A stretch of 64,000 nucleotides of DNA from NCBI GenBank assembly GCA_002099365.1, contig MSED01000004.1:1798001-1862000 (forward strand). Reading direction: 5' to 3'. Both the position numbers and the translations under genes were made by a program. Of the stretch, positions 1-10,518 are shown piece by piece. The stretch's first letter is position 1; every line of letters begins with the position of its first letter. Under the pieces are notes generated by a model that was not told the DNA's origin, did not search any database, and saw only the letters and a list, made by a program, of their open reading frames with translations. This DNA comes from Phialophora verrucosa. Taxonomy: Eukaryota; Ascomycota; Eurotiomycetes; Chaetothyriales; Herpotrichiellaceae.

Positions 1-192
1 TGGAACAACGGCGCGCTGAGGAAGTTCAACGAGAGTATCAAGGACACTCTCGACCCAAACAGTATCCTGGCGCCAGGCAGGAACGGTATCTGGGGCAAGC
101 GATACCGAGGCAAAGGATGGGAGATACTAGAGGGGGACAAGAGGAATTTGTTGAAGGATGGAGTGAGCCCGAGCCTGAGCTCGAAGCTGTAA
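1..192 (+). CDS. Vanillyl-alcohol-oxidase-type FAD-linked oxidase, C-terminal end (partial)
   Basis: The first base opens a reading frame of 63 codons ending in TAA at 190-192; the rest of the gene lies to the left of the window. The peptide contains LDPNSILAPGRNGIWGKRYR. The LDPxGILAPGxxGIW pattern is the C-terminal signature of the vanillyl-alcohol oxidase / 4-cresol dehydrogenase family, which oxidises para-substituted phenols with a covalently bound FAD. In known members this strand packs against the flavin. Only the last 63 residues are visible, so substrate and activity cannot be judged. It is convergent with the FAD monooxygenase that ends at 480, with 287 bases between the stops. Confidence 0.8.
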   Translation, partial: WNNGALRKFNESIKDTLDPNSILAPGRNGIWGKRYRGKGWEILEGDKRNLLKDGVSPSLSSKL

Positions 193-479
193 GCGTGCGA
201 TAGACAATGGTGGTTGCCAGGGGGGAGTATGTAACAATCGAAGGCTGACTTGTTATTCCAAGTGGTAGTGTTGGCGTTAAGACCAGAGTAGAGCAATCAA
301 TACATGCATTTCAGTGGTAATGGCAGTACTCGACATTCATTTTTAATATGCAAAGTGTAATATGCAATGTTAATATTCAATATGAAAGGTGTAATACTCG
401 ATATTCCATGTGCAACACGCAACACACGTATTCAATCATCCTCGCCGACCCAAAATCCAGGCGTGCCAGGGTATCAGCA

Positions 480-2251
480 TCAACACAACGGGGTAATCTT
501 GCCTGTCCTCAGCTCCTCGGCCACCAGCGCCGACATCTCCGGCCACCGCTTCCTCGTGTCGGCCTCGGCATCGTACTCGTACAATACTGCGTTCTGGTCG
601 AGGATCAGTACAAACGAGACGTCTCGCCACGGCGCGGAGCAGAGGTAGGAGTAGCAGCAACAGGTCGATCAAAATCAAAACTCAGTGCCAGTGCAAGTGC
701 ACACTCACCTTGATCAGTAGACTGTCCGGGTCGATTTCGCCGCCCTCGCCTATCCGGTCGAGGGCGGTGTGCCATCTGTCTCGGAGGTCCTCGCCGTTGG
801 TCTGGGCGCGGCGGACGCGGGGGAACCGGATCTTCTCGTACACTCTTGTCTAGTTTGGCCTTGGATTAGTCTTGGAGTATACGTTTCGGGGGACGCGTTT
901 TAAGATATGCGTTTTTGGGGATGCGTTTTAGGGGGGAGAGCAGGGAAAGACAAGGGTGTGCTCCTCGACTCACCGCTAACGCCACGTTCTCCTTGCCAGC
1001 CAGTAACAAGCACTGGGCCAACACGGCGGCACTCTCGGTGGCCTGGCTGGCGCCCTGGGCACTCGTGGGCAAGTGCGGATGGCAGCAATCGCCGACCAAG
1101 ACGACCTTGTGGTTCGGGCTCACCCAGGTGGGGATGGGGTCGCGGTAGCAGATCTTCCAGTCGAGACACTCGTCGGTCTTGCGGATGGCGGTGGCGATGC
1201 GCGGGTCCAGCGTCTCGACCAGGCGGCGCACCTCGTCCATGTCGCCGGGCTGGGACCACGACTCGCGCACGTCGGCCGTGTCCTTGTGCGTGATGATCCA
1301 GTTGAACTCGGCGCCGCCGCGCAGCGTGTTCTGCACGCAGTGCATGTCCTTGCCGATCCAGATGTTGACGCACTCGCGCGCCACAAACTCCTCGGTCAGC
1401 GGGTCGCCCTGGAGCTTGGCGCCGTCGAAGAAGGCCCGGAAGCACGCGTAGCCCGACGACTTGGGCTGGTCGTCGAACCCGAGCACGAGTTCACGCGCGC
1501 GGGATTTGATCCCTATGGTTTGAAATGTGAGTGAGGCACGTGGTCCCGAGGGGCCGAGGGGGCAAGGTGAAGGATTGATGCTTACCGTCTACTGCGATGA
1601 CGACGTCGGCGGTATGGACTGTTCCGTCCTTCAGCGTGACCGACGGGGTTTTGTCGTCGTAGTCGATTACCTATAGATATGTGAACAGGTTGGACATTAG
1701 CCACTCAGTCGGGTAGACGCGGTGGCGCCAGCGTTGGTTGTGTGGCACATATCTACACGCTCTGCACGCACGTACCTCGGTGCCCATGTGTACTGGGATG
1801 CCCTTCTCGGCCACGGCCTGCAGGAAGCCCTTGTGATAGTCGCCCCTGTGGCCGATATAGCCGGCCATGTCCATCAAGGGCTGCTGGGCGAGCAGTTTGC
1901 CGTCGTGCCACCGCCGGATCTGCATCAACTCGGATTTGTTCCCGATCTCGATCAGCCGGTTGCGCAGGAAGGGCGACCACCGATCGAGCAGCTTGAACGC
2001 GTTCTCACCCAGGCCCAACGAGTCGCCGAGGCGCTGGAACTCGCGCACCTTTTCAAACACGACGACCTCGAAGCCGGCGTGGTGCATGGCCAGGGCGGTC
2101 GCGCAGCCTCCTAGCCCGGCGCCCACGATGATGACTGTCTGTGAGTTAGATGGACGGCAACAGCAACCTCTATTTCGACATGTAGATTCGGGAGTGGGAT
2201 TCGTCGTCCCATCTTACCTTTCATGGGCGCTTCCGGCGCCAGGGACCCCAT
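480..2251 (-). CDS. FAD-dependent monooxygenase, salicylate-hydroxylase-like (6 exons)
   Basis: Exons: 2251-2218, 2134-1776, 1670-1586, 1512-974, 849-709, 593-480, giving 423 residues, usual for the group A flavin hydroxylases. All introns are GT-AG and 83-174 bases or less. The Rossmann fingerprint VIIVGAGLGG sits at residues 12-21. A VDG (the DG motif that contacts FAD and NADPH) lies near 160 and is split by intron 3. The second FAD motif reads GDCCHPHLP near 300, a variant of the usual GDAAHP. The family hydroxylates aromatic acids or polyketide-like substrates with NAD(P)H and oxygen; the actual substrate is unknown. ATG 2251 is chosen because it gives a short leader spliced directly onto the Rossmann strand. 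The last acceptor (594-595) is the least certain junction. Confidence 0.85.
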
Positions 2252-3313
2252 GGTTGTGGTGGCTTTTGATATGTTTCGTTTGTGCTTGGAGTGATGACTA
2301 CTGGTGGTGGAATGGGACAGCAATGAGGAATCACTAATAGATAATCGATGACTTCTAGACGATACAAGTGAGTGCGTGAATTCATAAAGCTACGAGGTAT
2401 GAGGTTGGTGGTCGTTGATATCGGAGGGACTGGTCAGGGAATTGCCCCATCCGTTCGTCGTAGCGGAGGCGGAGGCGGAGGCGAAGGCGTACCCAGTACC
2501 GCAAACGACAAAGAGCAGGACACGAATGCGCGCACCAGCTAGGTCACTAACTACTTTGCCCAGTAAATCAAATCGATTGGGATAGGATGGTGGCTCACTG
2601 GCAAGCAGAATTCACCCGGTAAGGCATCGTAGTCTAGACGCCCAGAGCCCCAGTGGGATTTTCCATTCTAGGCGGTCCACACATGCCCGGGATTCACCCA
2701 TCCGCCCACTTGGTGCCAAAGTGAACTCAATGCTCGGGAGAGGCCCATCCAGCGCCTTCTCACGTTCTCCAAGTCCCGTGACGCCCAGCTGGAGTTCGGT
2801 GTCTTGCTCGTACTTCTTCTTCCTCCTCGTACAATGTCGTTTGTGGGGTCCCGCGTTTGCCGAGAGGCCAAGCACGAGGGGGAAACGACACGAACTGCAC
2901 CACCGCAGACGCCCCCAGAGGAACCCCCGTGACCCCTCATTGTTGACGACAGTGAGCAGCAGCCAGGCGACCGAGGGCGCGAACTCAATGGCATTCAGGG
3001 AAGTTTCACGTGGAGATCTTCGCTCGCTCCGACATTTGATTCTCTTCCGCGGCGGAATTAATTGCGACGGCGGATGATACTTGCCTTGGATTACAAGAGT
3101 CACTTCACTGCCGCGAACTGACCTGAACTGAAGTGAGCTGACGTGACGCGTACAGTTACGGTTAGAAGATACAGTTGCAGTACTTGATCGCGCTTGGAAT
3201 CCGAGGTACTCGTTATACGGCTTTGATCCTCAGTATCGACATCGGTATTATTCTTCGCGTGGCTACGGATCAATTAATCTCAGACGTCCATCTGTTCTCA
3301 CCCAGTCGTCAAA
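2252..3313. other. Intergenic region between divergent genes
   Basis: About 1.06 kb between the start codons of the FAD monooxygenase and the dehydrogenase, so it presumably holds both promoters. A GGAGGC-type hexamer run lies near 2464-2490. No coding signal with a recognisable family was seen on either strand. Confidence 0.5.
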
Positions 3314-4351
3314 ATGGGCTCCCTAAGCAACCCGGTCAAAACAGTAGGCTACATCGGACTCGGCAAGGCCGGGGCATCGATGGCCTCCAACATCCCCCGA
3401 GCAGGCTTCCAAATGGTCGTGCGAGACGCCGACCCGGAGCGAGAGACCACATTCGCCAAACAGAATAAGAACACCACGGTGGCGAGCCCGGGGGCCGATG
3501 GCTTCAAGGACGTCGACGTGCTGGTCACGATGCTGCCGCAGGGGAAAGTCGTGCGCGAAGTCGTGCTAGGCGAGGGTGGGATCGCGAAGGCGTTGAAGCC
3601 AGGTGAGTCAATCGTAATCATAATCATACTTCCCACACGACAACCACAGTCTACGTCTTCTGACACGTCAATCTCAGGGACAATCATAATCGACACGTCG
3701 TCGTCGTCGCCCTACGACACGCAGTCTCTCGGCCGCGACCTCGCGGAATTGGGCCTCCATCTCGTCGACTCGCCCGTCACGCAGGCCCACCTCCACGACA
3801 CCGACACGGGCGACGCCACTCTGATGGTCGGGTCCGACAGCCGCGAGGCCATCGACCGCGCCCTCCCCGTCCTGCAGGCCATGGCCAAGTACGTGTTCGT
3901 GATGGGCAAGCTGGGCGCCGGCCACGTCATGAAGACGCTCAACAACTACACGTCGGCGGCGTCGATCGTGGCGCTCTCGGACGCGCTGGTCACGGGCCAG
4001 AAGTTCGGCCTCGACCCCGTGCAGATGATCGACGTGCTGAACGTGGGCACGGGCCGCAACTTCTCCACCACGGACAGCTACGCCACGGACGCCCTGCCCA
4101 GGCGGTACGCGTCCGGCTTCCAGCTCGCCCTGCTGATCAAGGACATTGGCATCGCGAAGGAGGTGTTTGAGAAGACCGGCTTCCAGACCGACCTGCCGGA
4201 CTTGATCATTCGGGACTTCAAGGACGCCGCCGCCACGTTGGACCCCACGGCCGATCATACCGAGTTGCTGAAGCGCTGGGAGGAGAGGGCCGGCGTGACC
4301 TTGCGCACGGGCGAGCCGGACGGGAGTACCGTGACCGCGCTGAAGAAGTAA
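3314..4351 (+). CDS. 3-hydroxyisobutyrate dehydrogenase family oxidoreductase (beta-hydroxyacid dehydrogenase)
   Basis: Two exons, 3314-3602 and 3678-4351, give 320 residues. The 75-base intron (GTGAGT...CTCAG) is a multiple of three and has no stop, so a naive frame reads through it; the unspliced insert is an atypical Ile/Thr/Ser stretch inside a conserved segment, which supports removal. The N-terminal NAD(P) site is GYIGLGKAG (residues 12-20). DSPVTQ replaces the usual D[AS]PVSGG substrate motif. The catalytic lysine is in GHVMKTLNN (Lys about 182). Family members reversibly oxidise 3-hydroxyacids such as 3-hydroxyisobutyrate, tartronate semialdehyde or related compounds. The missing glycines of the substrate motif suggest a substrate other than 3-hydroxyisobutyrate. 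The start has an AAAATGG context. It is divergent from the FAD monooxygenase. Confidence 0.85.
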   Translation: MGSLSNPVKTVGYIGLGKAGASMASNIPRAGFQMVVRDADPERETTFAKQNKNTTVASPGADGFKDVDVLVTMLPQGKVVREVVLGEGGIAKALKPGESIVIIIILPTRQPQSTSSDTSISGTIIIDTSSSSPYDTQSLGRDLAELGLHLVDSPVTQAHLHDTDTGDATLMVGSDSREAIDRALPVLQAMAKYVFVMGKLGAGHVMKTLNNYTSAASIVALSDALVTGQKFGLDPVQMIDVLNVGTGRNFSTTDSYATDALPRRYASGFQLALLIKDIGIAKEVFEKTGFQTDLPDLIIRDFKDAAATLDPTADHTELLKRWEERAGVTLRTGEPDGSTVTALKK

Positions 4352-4930
4352 ACCACCAGAGTGCCAGAGTGAAGTGGGAGTAAAGAAGTAAACCTCCAGA
4401 GTGAATTGGGAGTGATGGCATTGGAGAACTCACCCGAATCACCAGCTTGCCAGGGCGTGAGAGAGAGAATGAGTAAACAGTCGGATAAAGTGCACCACCG
4501 TACGTATCGTATTCGGATTGCACTGAACGGTTCGTCGTGGTCTTAGCACCGTCTACGGGATATAATATACGTATACACAGATTGAATGGAAGGGTATGAC
4601 TTCTCCGTCGACTCGGAGGCGGGACAATATCTGGCAAGACGGGCGGTCTTGCCCTCGGCGCATCCAATCATGTTGCACCTTGGCGTGACTGTTGCCTGGT
4701 TGAAGCCTGAATTGCTGGGCAGGGCTGGGCGGGAGCAGGGGTTCACCGTGAATACACTTGATATATAGGTGTACTGTATGCTCATGCTGCAATGCGAAGG
4801 CCGTTGTACTGTACTCATCGTCGACCTGTACTTGGATATTCAATCCGGCCACGGTACTCCAGACCAGAACCAGAACCAAACAGACAATCCGGCGTCACAC
4901 CACCACCCCTTTCATTTGAAAAACTTCAAA
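4352..4930. other. Intergenic region
   Basis: 579 bases between two genes on the same strand. The short frames here have no recognisable family; nothing beyond a presumed promoter for the downstream gene was seen. Confidence 0.4.
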
Positions 4931-5645
4931 ATGTCCGTCTCTCCAATCACCCTCATGCCGTGTATCTTCTTCGAGACCCAGGCCGAAGAAGCGGCCCGTT
5001 ACTATGTCTCGATTTTCCCGAACTCTTCGGTATGTGGCTTCCATCTCCGTCTGAGACCTCTAGACCCGCAGTTCGTGTCTGTGTCTTACGCACCATACCC
5101 ATCAATCGTATATCAGTGAACGGTCCTTTCGTTTTTCTGCTTCTCTGCTTCTCTGCCCGTCCCGAAGGACACCAACCACTTACTCATTATCACCGCGACC
5201 ACTGACGCACTCCCCCCAGATCGACGTAATCAACCACTTCACCGCCACGGGCCAAGAAATGCACGCCCAAACCCCCGGCTCCGTCATGTCCGTGGCCTTC
5301 ACGCTCAACAACACCAAATGGCTGGCCCTGAACTCGCGGCCCAAAGAGATGGCCATGACCGAGGCTGTCTCCTTCCAGATCATCTGCGACGGCCAGCATG
5401 ACATCGACCACTTCTGGGACCATCTGACCCAAGGGGCCAGCGACGAGGACAAAAAGAGGCAGGTGTGCGGCTGGTTGAGGGACCGGTTCGGCGTGGCTTG
5501 GCAGGTAGTGCCGCGGGTCGTGGTCGAGATCATGTCGAGTGGGGATGAGAGGAAGATGTCTGCCACAATGGCGGCGTTCATGAAGATGAAGAAGATTGTG
5601 GTCAAGGATGTGGTCGATGCGGTGGAGGCTGTTGGGAAGGAATAG
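4931..5645 (+). CDS. PhnB-like / glyoxalase-fold protein (3-demethylubiquinone-9 3-methyltransferase domain family)
   Basis: Exons 4931-5029 and 5220-5645 give 174 residues; the 190-base intron begins GTATGT and ends CCCCCCAG. The segment ITLMPCIFFETQAEEAARYY, followed by YVSIFPNSS, GSVMSVAFTL, EAVSFQI and GVAWQVVP, follows the conserved line of the PhnB / 3-dmu-9_3-mt family of the vicinal-oxygen-chelate superfamily. Despite the Pfam name, most members have no shown methyltransferase activity; biochemical role unknown. The length matches stand-alone family members (about 150-170). It runs convergent to the transcription factor gene, with 150 bases between the stops. The context of oxidative enzymes is compatible with a small-molecule detoxification role, which is inference. 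Confidence 0.82.
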
Positions 5646-5795
5646 CGGATAGGGAATAGCGACGAGCCCGAGTACGGGTGAGAGTGAGAATGAGTGGTCT
5701 GCTTGTCTTGGTTTCGACAGATTGATGGATCGCGTTGGCCAGTAGCCGTTGTCCCGATCACCTGCGCCTCGAGTCTCATGTGCTTTGTTCGGGCT

Positions 5796-7169
5796 CTACG
5801 ACAGACCAACCTGCTGCCGTACAAACTGTATGCTCTCTTCCCAAAGATTGTCCTTACGCAGCATGGGCTTTGACAGTTCGTCCACAAGTTTGGCGCCCAG
5901 ATTCCCGGTGAACCGCTTCCCGTGGCCGAATCGATGCAGCATCACAGCCCAGTGCAACAAAATGAGGCAGCACACATTGTCTACGCTGGTCTCGAGCACC
6001 CGGATGAACGAGGTATCCAAGACCATCGGCCATATGAGAGCAACATCCCTGTTATCGTCACTGTAGAAGCTGAAGCATTCTTCCAGCCAGGCAACCGCCC
6101 GCGGATAGGCGTTGTTGATGTCGGGAGCCTCTTGAGATCCCTTTTCACGGTCAATAATGCATCGCAGTCTCGTGAGTGCCGCTTCAGTGTCTTCGTCTAA
6201 CCCGCGCCATCTGGTCTCGGCGAAGACGTCAAGGCTGACGGGGAGTGGCCCTTTTGAGAACCCGTCGAGGTCCGCGATGATGACTGAGCCCATGCTCTGA
6301 AGTACCCTGAACAGCATTGTGATGTTCCCCACGATTCTGGTGCGCTCTTCCACATCCTTAGTCGTGGTGACCTGACACTGTGACATGCCGAGGATGAATG
6401 CGAGGTTGATGATTGAGAAGGCGAAGATGGTTGTGGAGCTCGTTTCGGCGTCATTGTTGGCCTGGTGGATTGTGCGGTCGCCGATGTTGCCAAAGCCTTG
6501 GCAGGCAGCATTGTGATATTCCAAGGCGGCGAGCATGTAATGTGAGAGTGGCGGGGGTAATGGGCTCGGGGACTCGAAGACAATATCCATGGCCGAGATT
6601 GCGAAGATGACGTTTCTCAGATAATCGCATTGCAACGCCAGCTTTGGGACCAGGAACTGCCAGTTGTAGCGGCTGCCACTCTGCTTGTCGTTCGTGAAGT
6701 GGTCATATGTGGTGGAAGTCCACTTGTGCCAGAGTTCCAGCTCCAGAATGTTCGTTTGAGGGCTTGAATAGGATGCTGGTGGTGTGCAGGTGCTGCTGTA
6801 ACGATCCTGGCCGAGAAACTTTTGTTGGCAAGTACAGACCTGTGGTGTTGGTGGTGGTGGTGGAGGGGCCAGCCTCGTGGAAGGATACGTACAGTCATCT
6901 TGGTGGACGGTACAGCTTGAACATGGTGGCCCGGATTCGTCACACTACATGGCGCAGAGTCAGTGGAAAGAATTGCTCGGACGGCACACATGCTCGGCGT
7001 CCGAGGAGCCAACAACTGGCAACCTCCATTGATAGCAATCAGTGGGAAGCCGAGTTATGGACCGTGGCAGGAAATATAGCATTGCACGAATGCCACACAC
7101 CTTTACTCGTCTTCGCTTGCAGTTGTAACATCCGGTCCTGGACTTCTTGTGCGATTTCCGGCCTGGCAT
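5796..7169 (-). CDS. Zn(2)-Cys(6) fungal transcription factor (UPC2-like C-terminal region)
   Basis: Exons 7169-7101 and 6944-5796 give 405 residues. The intron of 156 bases splits the zinc cluster. Exon 1 supplies CYNCKRRRVK and exon 2 begins CDESGPPCSSC and continues to QDDC, so the six cysteines fit C-x2-C-x6-C-x6-C-x2-C-x6-C. A proline run follows, then a helical region with LELELWHKWT and, near the C terminus, HWAVMLHRFG. This layout is typical of the fungal Zn2Cys6 group with a UPC2-type C-terminal region. The regulator binds DNA in the nucleus as an activator or repressor; the target is unknown. It is divergent from the RTA1-like gene, so regulation of that neighbour is plausible but unproven. 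Confidence 0.82.
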
Positions 7170-7774
7170 GTCGCAGACGGTAGCGCATCTCACGGGGGGA
7201 TGATAGCTGGCTCGTTCGCTTGCTGGGCGTCCCAGGATACTCCTCGCCACGCAATACGAGGATACTATACCGGAAACGACTGCCCTCTAAGTGAAGATGC
7301 GGTCCATAGGTTTGGATTTCCGATGCCGAAGACCCAGAATCGCGTTTGCGGCCAACAACTTGTAGATAGACGGCGGGTTCAGGCAGCAGCGATTGGCAGA
7401 GAAATCGGATACGCGTACACTAAACCTGATTCTGCTGCGCGCGGAGACGCCAATTCTAACGCACAGCCTCGTCCAAGGGGCGTCTTGCTTTGTCTGGCAA
7501 AGCAAATCTTCATGGATATTGTAGTGCTGTATATTTTGATAATGCTTCGTCTTGAATGATAGCCGTCCCACAGTGCCCAGGCAGCAGTATAATTTCTTGT
7601 CCTTCCAGTCGCCAGCCAGGACCGTGGTGGATGAGCGATGAATGTCGCAGCACCATGTTTGTTCCCGGGCTCGGGATGAACTGGTACTGCAGACATATAA
7701 AGTGCTTCATGCCAGGGATACGTTGATATGCTTCTGCCAGCCATCTTTGCGACGAGAATAGCGGACGAGCCACA
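7170..7774. other. Divergent promoter region between the Zn2Cys6 factor and the RTA1-like gene
   Basis: 605 bases separate the two start codons. No extra coding signal was recognised. It presumably carries both 5' leaders and promoters. Confidence 0.4.
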
Positions 7775-8670
7775 ATGGCGAAGGTCGACAATTATTACAA
7801 GCACTACGTCCCCTCTGTTCCGGTGGCGATTGTCGCCGGGACCATCTTCGCTATACTGACGGTAGCGCACATCGTTCTGATGAGCAAGTCGAATCCAAGG
7901 CGTAAGTTCACAATAGCATTCGTGCTAGGAGGTGCCTGTAGGTTTTTCTGCCGAGTCTTGACGACGCGAAGTCCTCTTTGTTGACGTCCTCTCCAGGTGA
8001 AGCCATCGGCTTCTTCACTCGAGCGGCATCCCACTATCACGTCGACAGCCTAGCCTTGTACCTGATCCAAGTGCTCCTCATCGTTTTGTCGCCAATCCTC
8101 CTCGCGGCTTCGGTCTACATGTTCCTCGGTCGCCTGATCACCGCAGCGGATGGAGAACAATACTCGCCCATCAAGAGGAAGTGGATGTCAAAGATCTTCC
8201 TCCTAGGAGACTGGCTCTGCCTGCAGGTCCAGTCAAGCGGTGTGTCGTGGTTAGGAAGCGCCAAATCCGCATCTTCAATCCAGGGTGCTCGAGATGTCGT
8301 CCTTGCGGGCCTTGCTCTGCAGGTCCTGTTCTTCATGTACTTCCTATCAGTTGCGGGAATGTGGCAAGCCCGAGTTCGTTCTCTGCCCCTCTGGGAGCGG
8401 TGCGGGGAGTCGGGTTTGCCCTTGGGTCGGACTCTACTGTCGTTATACTTGGTGGGAATTCTCATGGTCGCCCGCAACACCTATCGCCTGGCGGAATATG
8501 CGCAAGGAGACGACGGATATCTCAACTCATATGAGTGGCCAGCATATTCTTTCGATGCAGTCTTGATGGCTGCTGTTATGGCCATTGCGCTGTTTTGGTA
8601 TACCATTGAGCTGCAACCAAAAGATAGGCAGCCAGCCCTCCATCTTCGAACTTTCAGCAACGTTTCATGA
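7775..8670 (+). CDS. RTA1-like seven-transmembrane protein (lipid-translocating exporter family)
   Basis: Exons 7775-7937 and 7997-8670 give 278 residues. The 59-base intron uses donor GTAGGT. An upstream GTAAGT at 7902 is tempting, but using 7938 restores the family motif VLGGACEAIGFFTRA, so the second helix stays intact. Hydrophobic helices, YLIQVLLIVLSPILLAASVY with a following GRLI, and a late EWPAYSFDAVLM are characteristic of the RTA1 family, fungal membrane proteins linked to lipid flipping, toxicant and sterol-drug resistance. Substrate unknown. The first helix begins near residue 15, so there is no separate signal peptide. Stop is only 12 bases from the stop of the convergent gene at 8683. 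Confidence 0.85.
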
Positions 8671-8682
8671 AGAGGCAATATT

Positions 8683-9912
8683 CTAGGGCCGAGCGAGCGG
8701 GAAGGCAGTGGCCCTGTTGAAAAGGAGGAGGAACCACTGGACTATTCTACCGAAGAATATGAGGAGCTGTTCGGAATCCGGCCAACCTGAGAATGGACCA
8801 CGAATCCAAGGAGGAGGACGGACAGCGATCGATAGGCCAATGGAACCCAGGATAGGGATAAAAGCCAGTAGCACGTCGCGAGAGAAACGCAGACGGCAAG
8901 ACTGCGGTTGAACGCCCCAATCGTTTCTACGCTGGCTATAGGCGAAGTAACAGGTCCAGGAGGCAGGTACTGTTTAATGGTGAGCAGACTCTCCTGAAGA
9001 ATGAGTTGTTCTCCAGATGCTTACTTTTGATGTGAAAATCTGCCACTTGTCGAATCGTCTTTGTAGATCATCTAGTTCTCTCCGGAAACGCTCAAGATCT
9101 TCTCTGGCTCGATGGCGGTGAGCTCGCTGAATCTGTCTGTCCCATTGACCGAGACTGTCCCTACGTCGGAGCGAGTTTATCGACGAGCCTGGTTGTGTCC
9201 GGATTGTCAGGCTTTCTGCCTCGCAAGGGTAATGGTAGATCACGTACCAGTACCACTTCTCGCCCGCCGCTCCTAGCGTCGTCTCACGGAGTTGCTGGTA
9301 CCGTCCCTGCAAAGATTTCTTGCGTTCGAGTAAATTGTCGTACTGGCGGAATAGTTCCTTGTCTTCGGACGAAAAGGGGTACTGCAGGGATCGGGCTTTC
9401 GAGGACGCAGTCTCGGTGAGCGACCTCTTCAGTTTCTGGAAGCCGTTTGATCCTTGACTGGCAAGGGGAACTGGAGCGGTTTGGACACGATCAAGAGGTT
9501 GTGTTTCGATTCCGACCAGATTGGCAGCGGCGCCAGCAGCGGTGCCAACCAGATGTCCTTCCATGCCCGAAAACAGACCCATCGCTCCTGCTACGCTGCC
9601 AGTGGCGGCAGGAATGGCTTGGTCTCGCGCTGTCTTCTGATGCAAAGGCAACCCACGCCTCGTGAGTTCGGCTCGAACGACATCAAGCTTTTGCTCCACG
9701 AGTTGCATAGCTCTGCCACCGGCGACAGAACCCACAAGCGAAGCACCTCCTGTGCCTGGAGCCATAACAACGCCACTGATGACGCCCGCGGTGCTCGAGT
9801 ATAGCGTCCGGATCAGGACAACCTCTTTCTTCTGCAACTGTTGGTCGTCATAGCCCCGCACTCTAGATCTGTACTCATCCGGGTCGAAGCGAACAAAGTC
9901 TTGGACACCCAT
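8683..9912 (-). CDS. Hypothetical protein with Gly/Ala-rich membrane-like region, coiled coil and C-terminal hydrophobic segment
   Basis: Proposed exons 9912-9248, 9160-9025 and 8931-8683 give about 349 residues. Intron 1 (87 bases, GTACGT...GTAG) is stop-free and in frame, joining EKWYW directly to DSLGQWDRQ. Intron 2 (GTAAGC...GCCAG) links FTSK to RRNDWG and a hydrophobic LLAFIPILGSIGLSI segment; without it the frame stops at 8974. Residues about 40-140 are Gly/Ala/Val-rich with small-residue hydrophobic stretches. Residues about 185-265 are charged and helical. I do not recognise the family. The third exon is the weakest part, since an alternative acceptor 55 bases into intron 2 gives a different C terminus. 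Confidence 0.55.
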
Positions 9913-10518
9913 GGTGGTTGCTGGAGAAATTTGGGATCTGTATCGTGGCGCATGTCGATATCTTCGGCGTCATCAACGACGACTTCTGCTGACTCGATAG
10001 ATCACACGACAAGAGACGTACCCGTGGTGTGGCGGAGGGAGTCTTGAAATATGACATGATGAGACTGTGACAGGGGTCTCGACGGTGATCATGGTGATCA
10101 TTCCTCTCTATCAGAGGAAAGTGAGTTGTGAAGCTGACACGATATACGCGCTCCTCTGATTGGCCAAAGGCGGGATGAGCCCTGCGCTATGAGGTCATCC
10201 ACACTCCAACCCCCACCACACCTGATGAGGCAGCCCACAGCTCTGACACCCAGCTTGAAGCAAGTCAAGCATAAGATCTACGCTGATAATTATCCAGGAG
10301 AATGTTACGATAGTCGGGTTCCGAATTCTGGGATCCATTACTACGGCTCGGCTTCTGTCAACTGACGAACAAAGAACCCTCGCAAAATGATTCCGAGTCT
10401 GATCTGAGATCCATTTGAATGCTTGCTCATCAGTAAACTACTCGCTGGCAGCAGTGGCGGGTATAGACATTAGATACTAAATAACGCTCAGAAAGGATCC
10501 TCCCGGCCCCGGCTTCAC
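9913..10518. other. Intergenic region
   Basis: 606 bases between two minus-strand genes. It should contain the promoter of the gene starting at 9912 and the 3' UTR of the SPX-RING gene. No further feature recognised. Confidence 0.35.

Noticed and set aside
436..1534. Several long open frames on both strands opposite the FAD monooxygenase exons
   Set aside because: They are GC-driven shadow frames; the spliced minus-strand model carries all family motifs and explains the region.
7775..7984. Earlier donor GTAAGT at 7902 for the RTA1-like gene
   Set aside because: It would delete the second membrane helix; the donor at 7938 restores the VLGGACEAIGF family motif.
8974..9170. Reading the 8683-9912 gene as a single exon of 312 residues
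   Set aside because: It requires translating an unusual Cys/His/Tyr segment between two good splice signals; the spliced join gives a smoother helical sequence. Kept as an alternative only.
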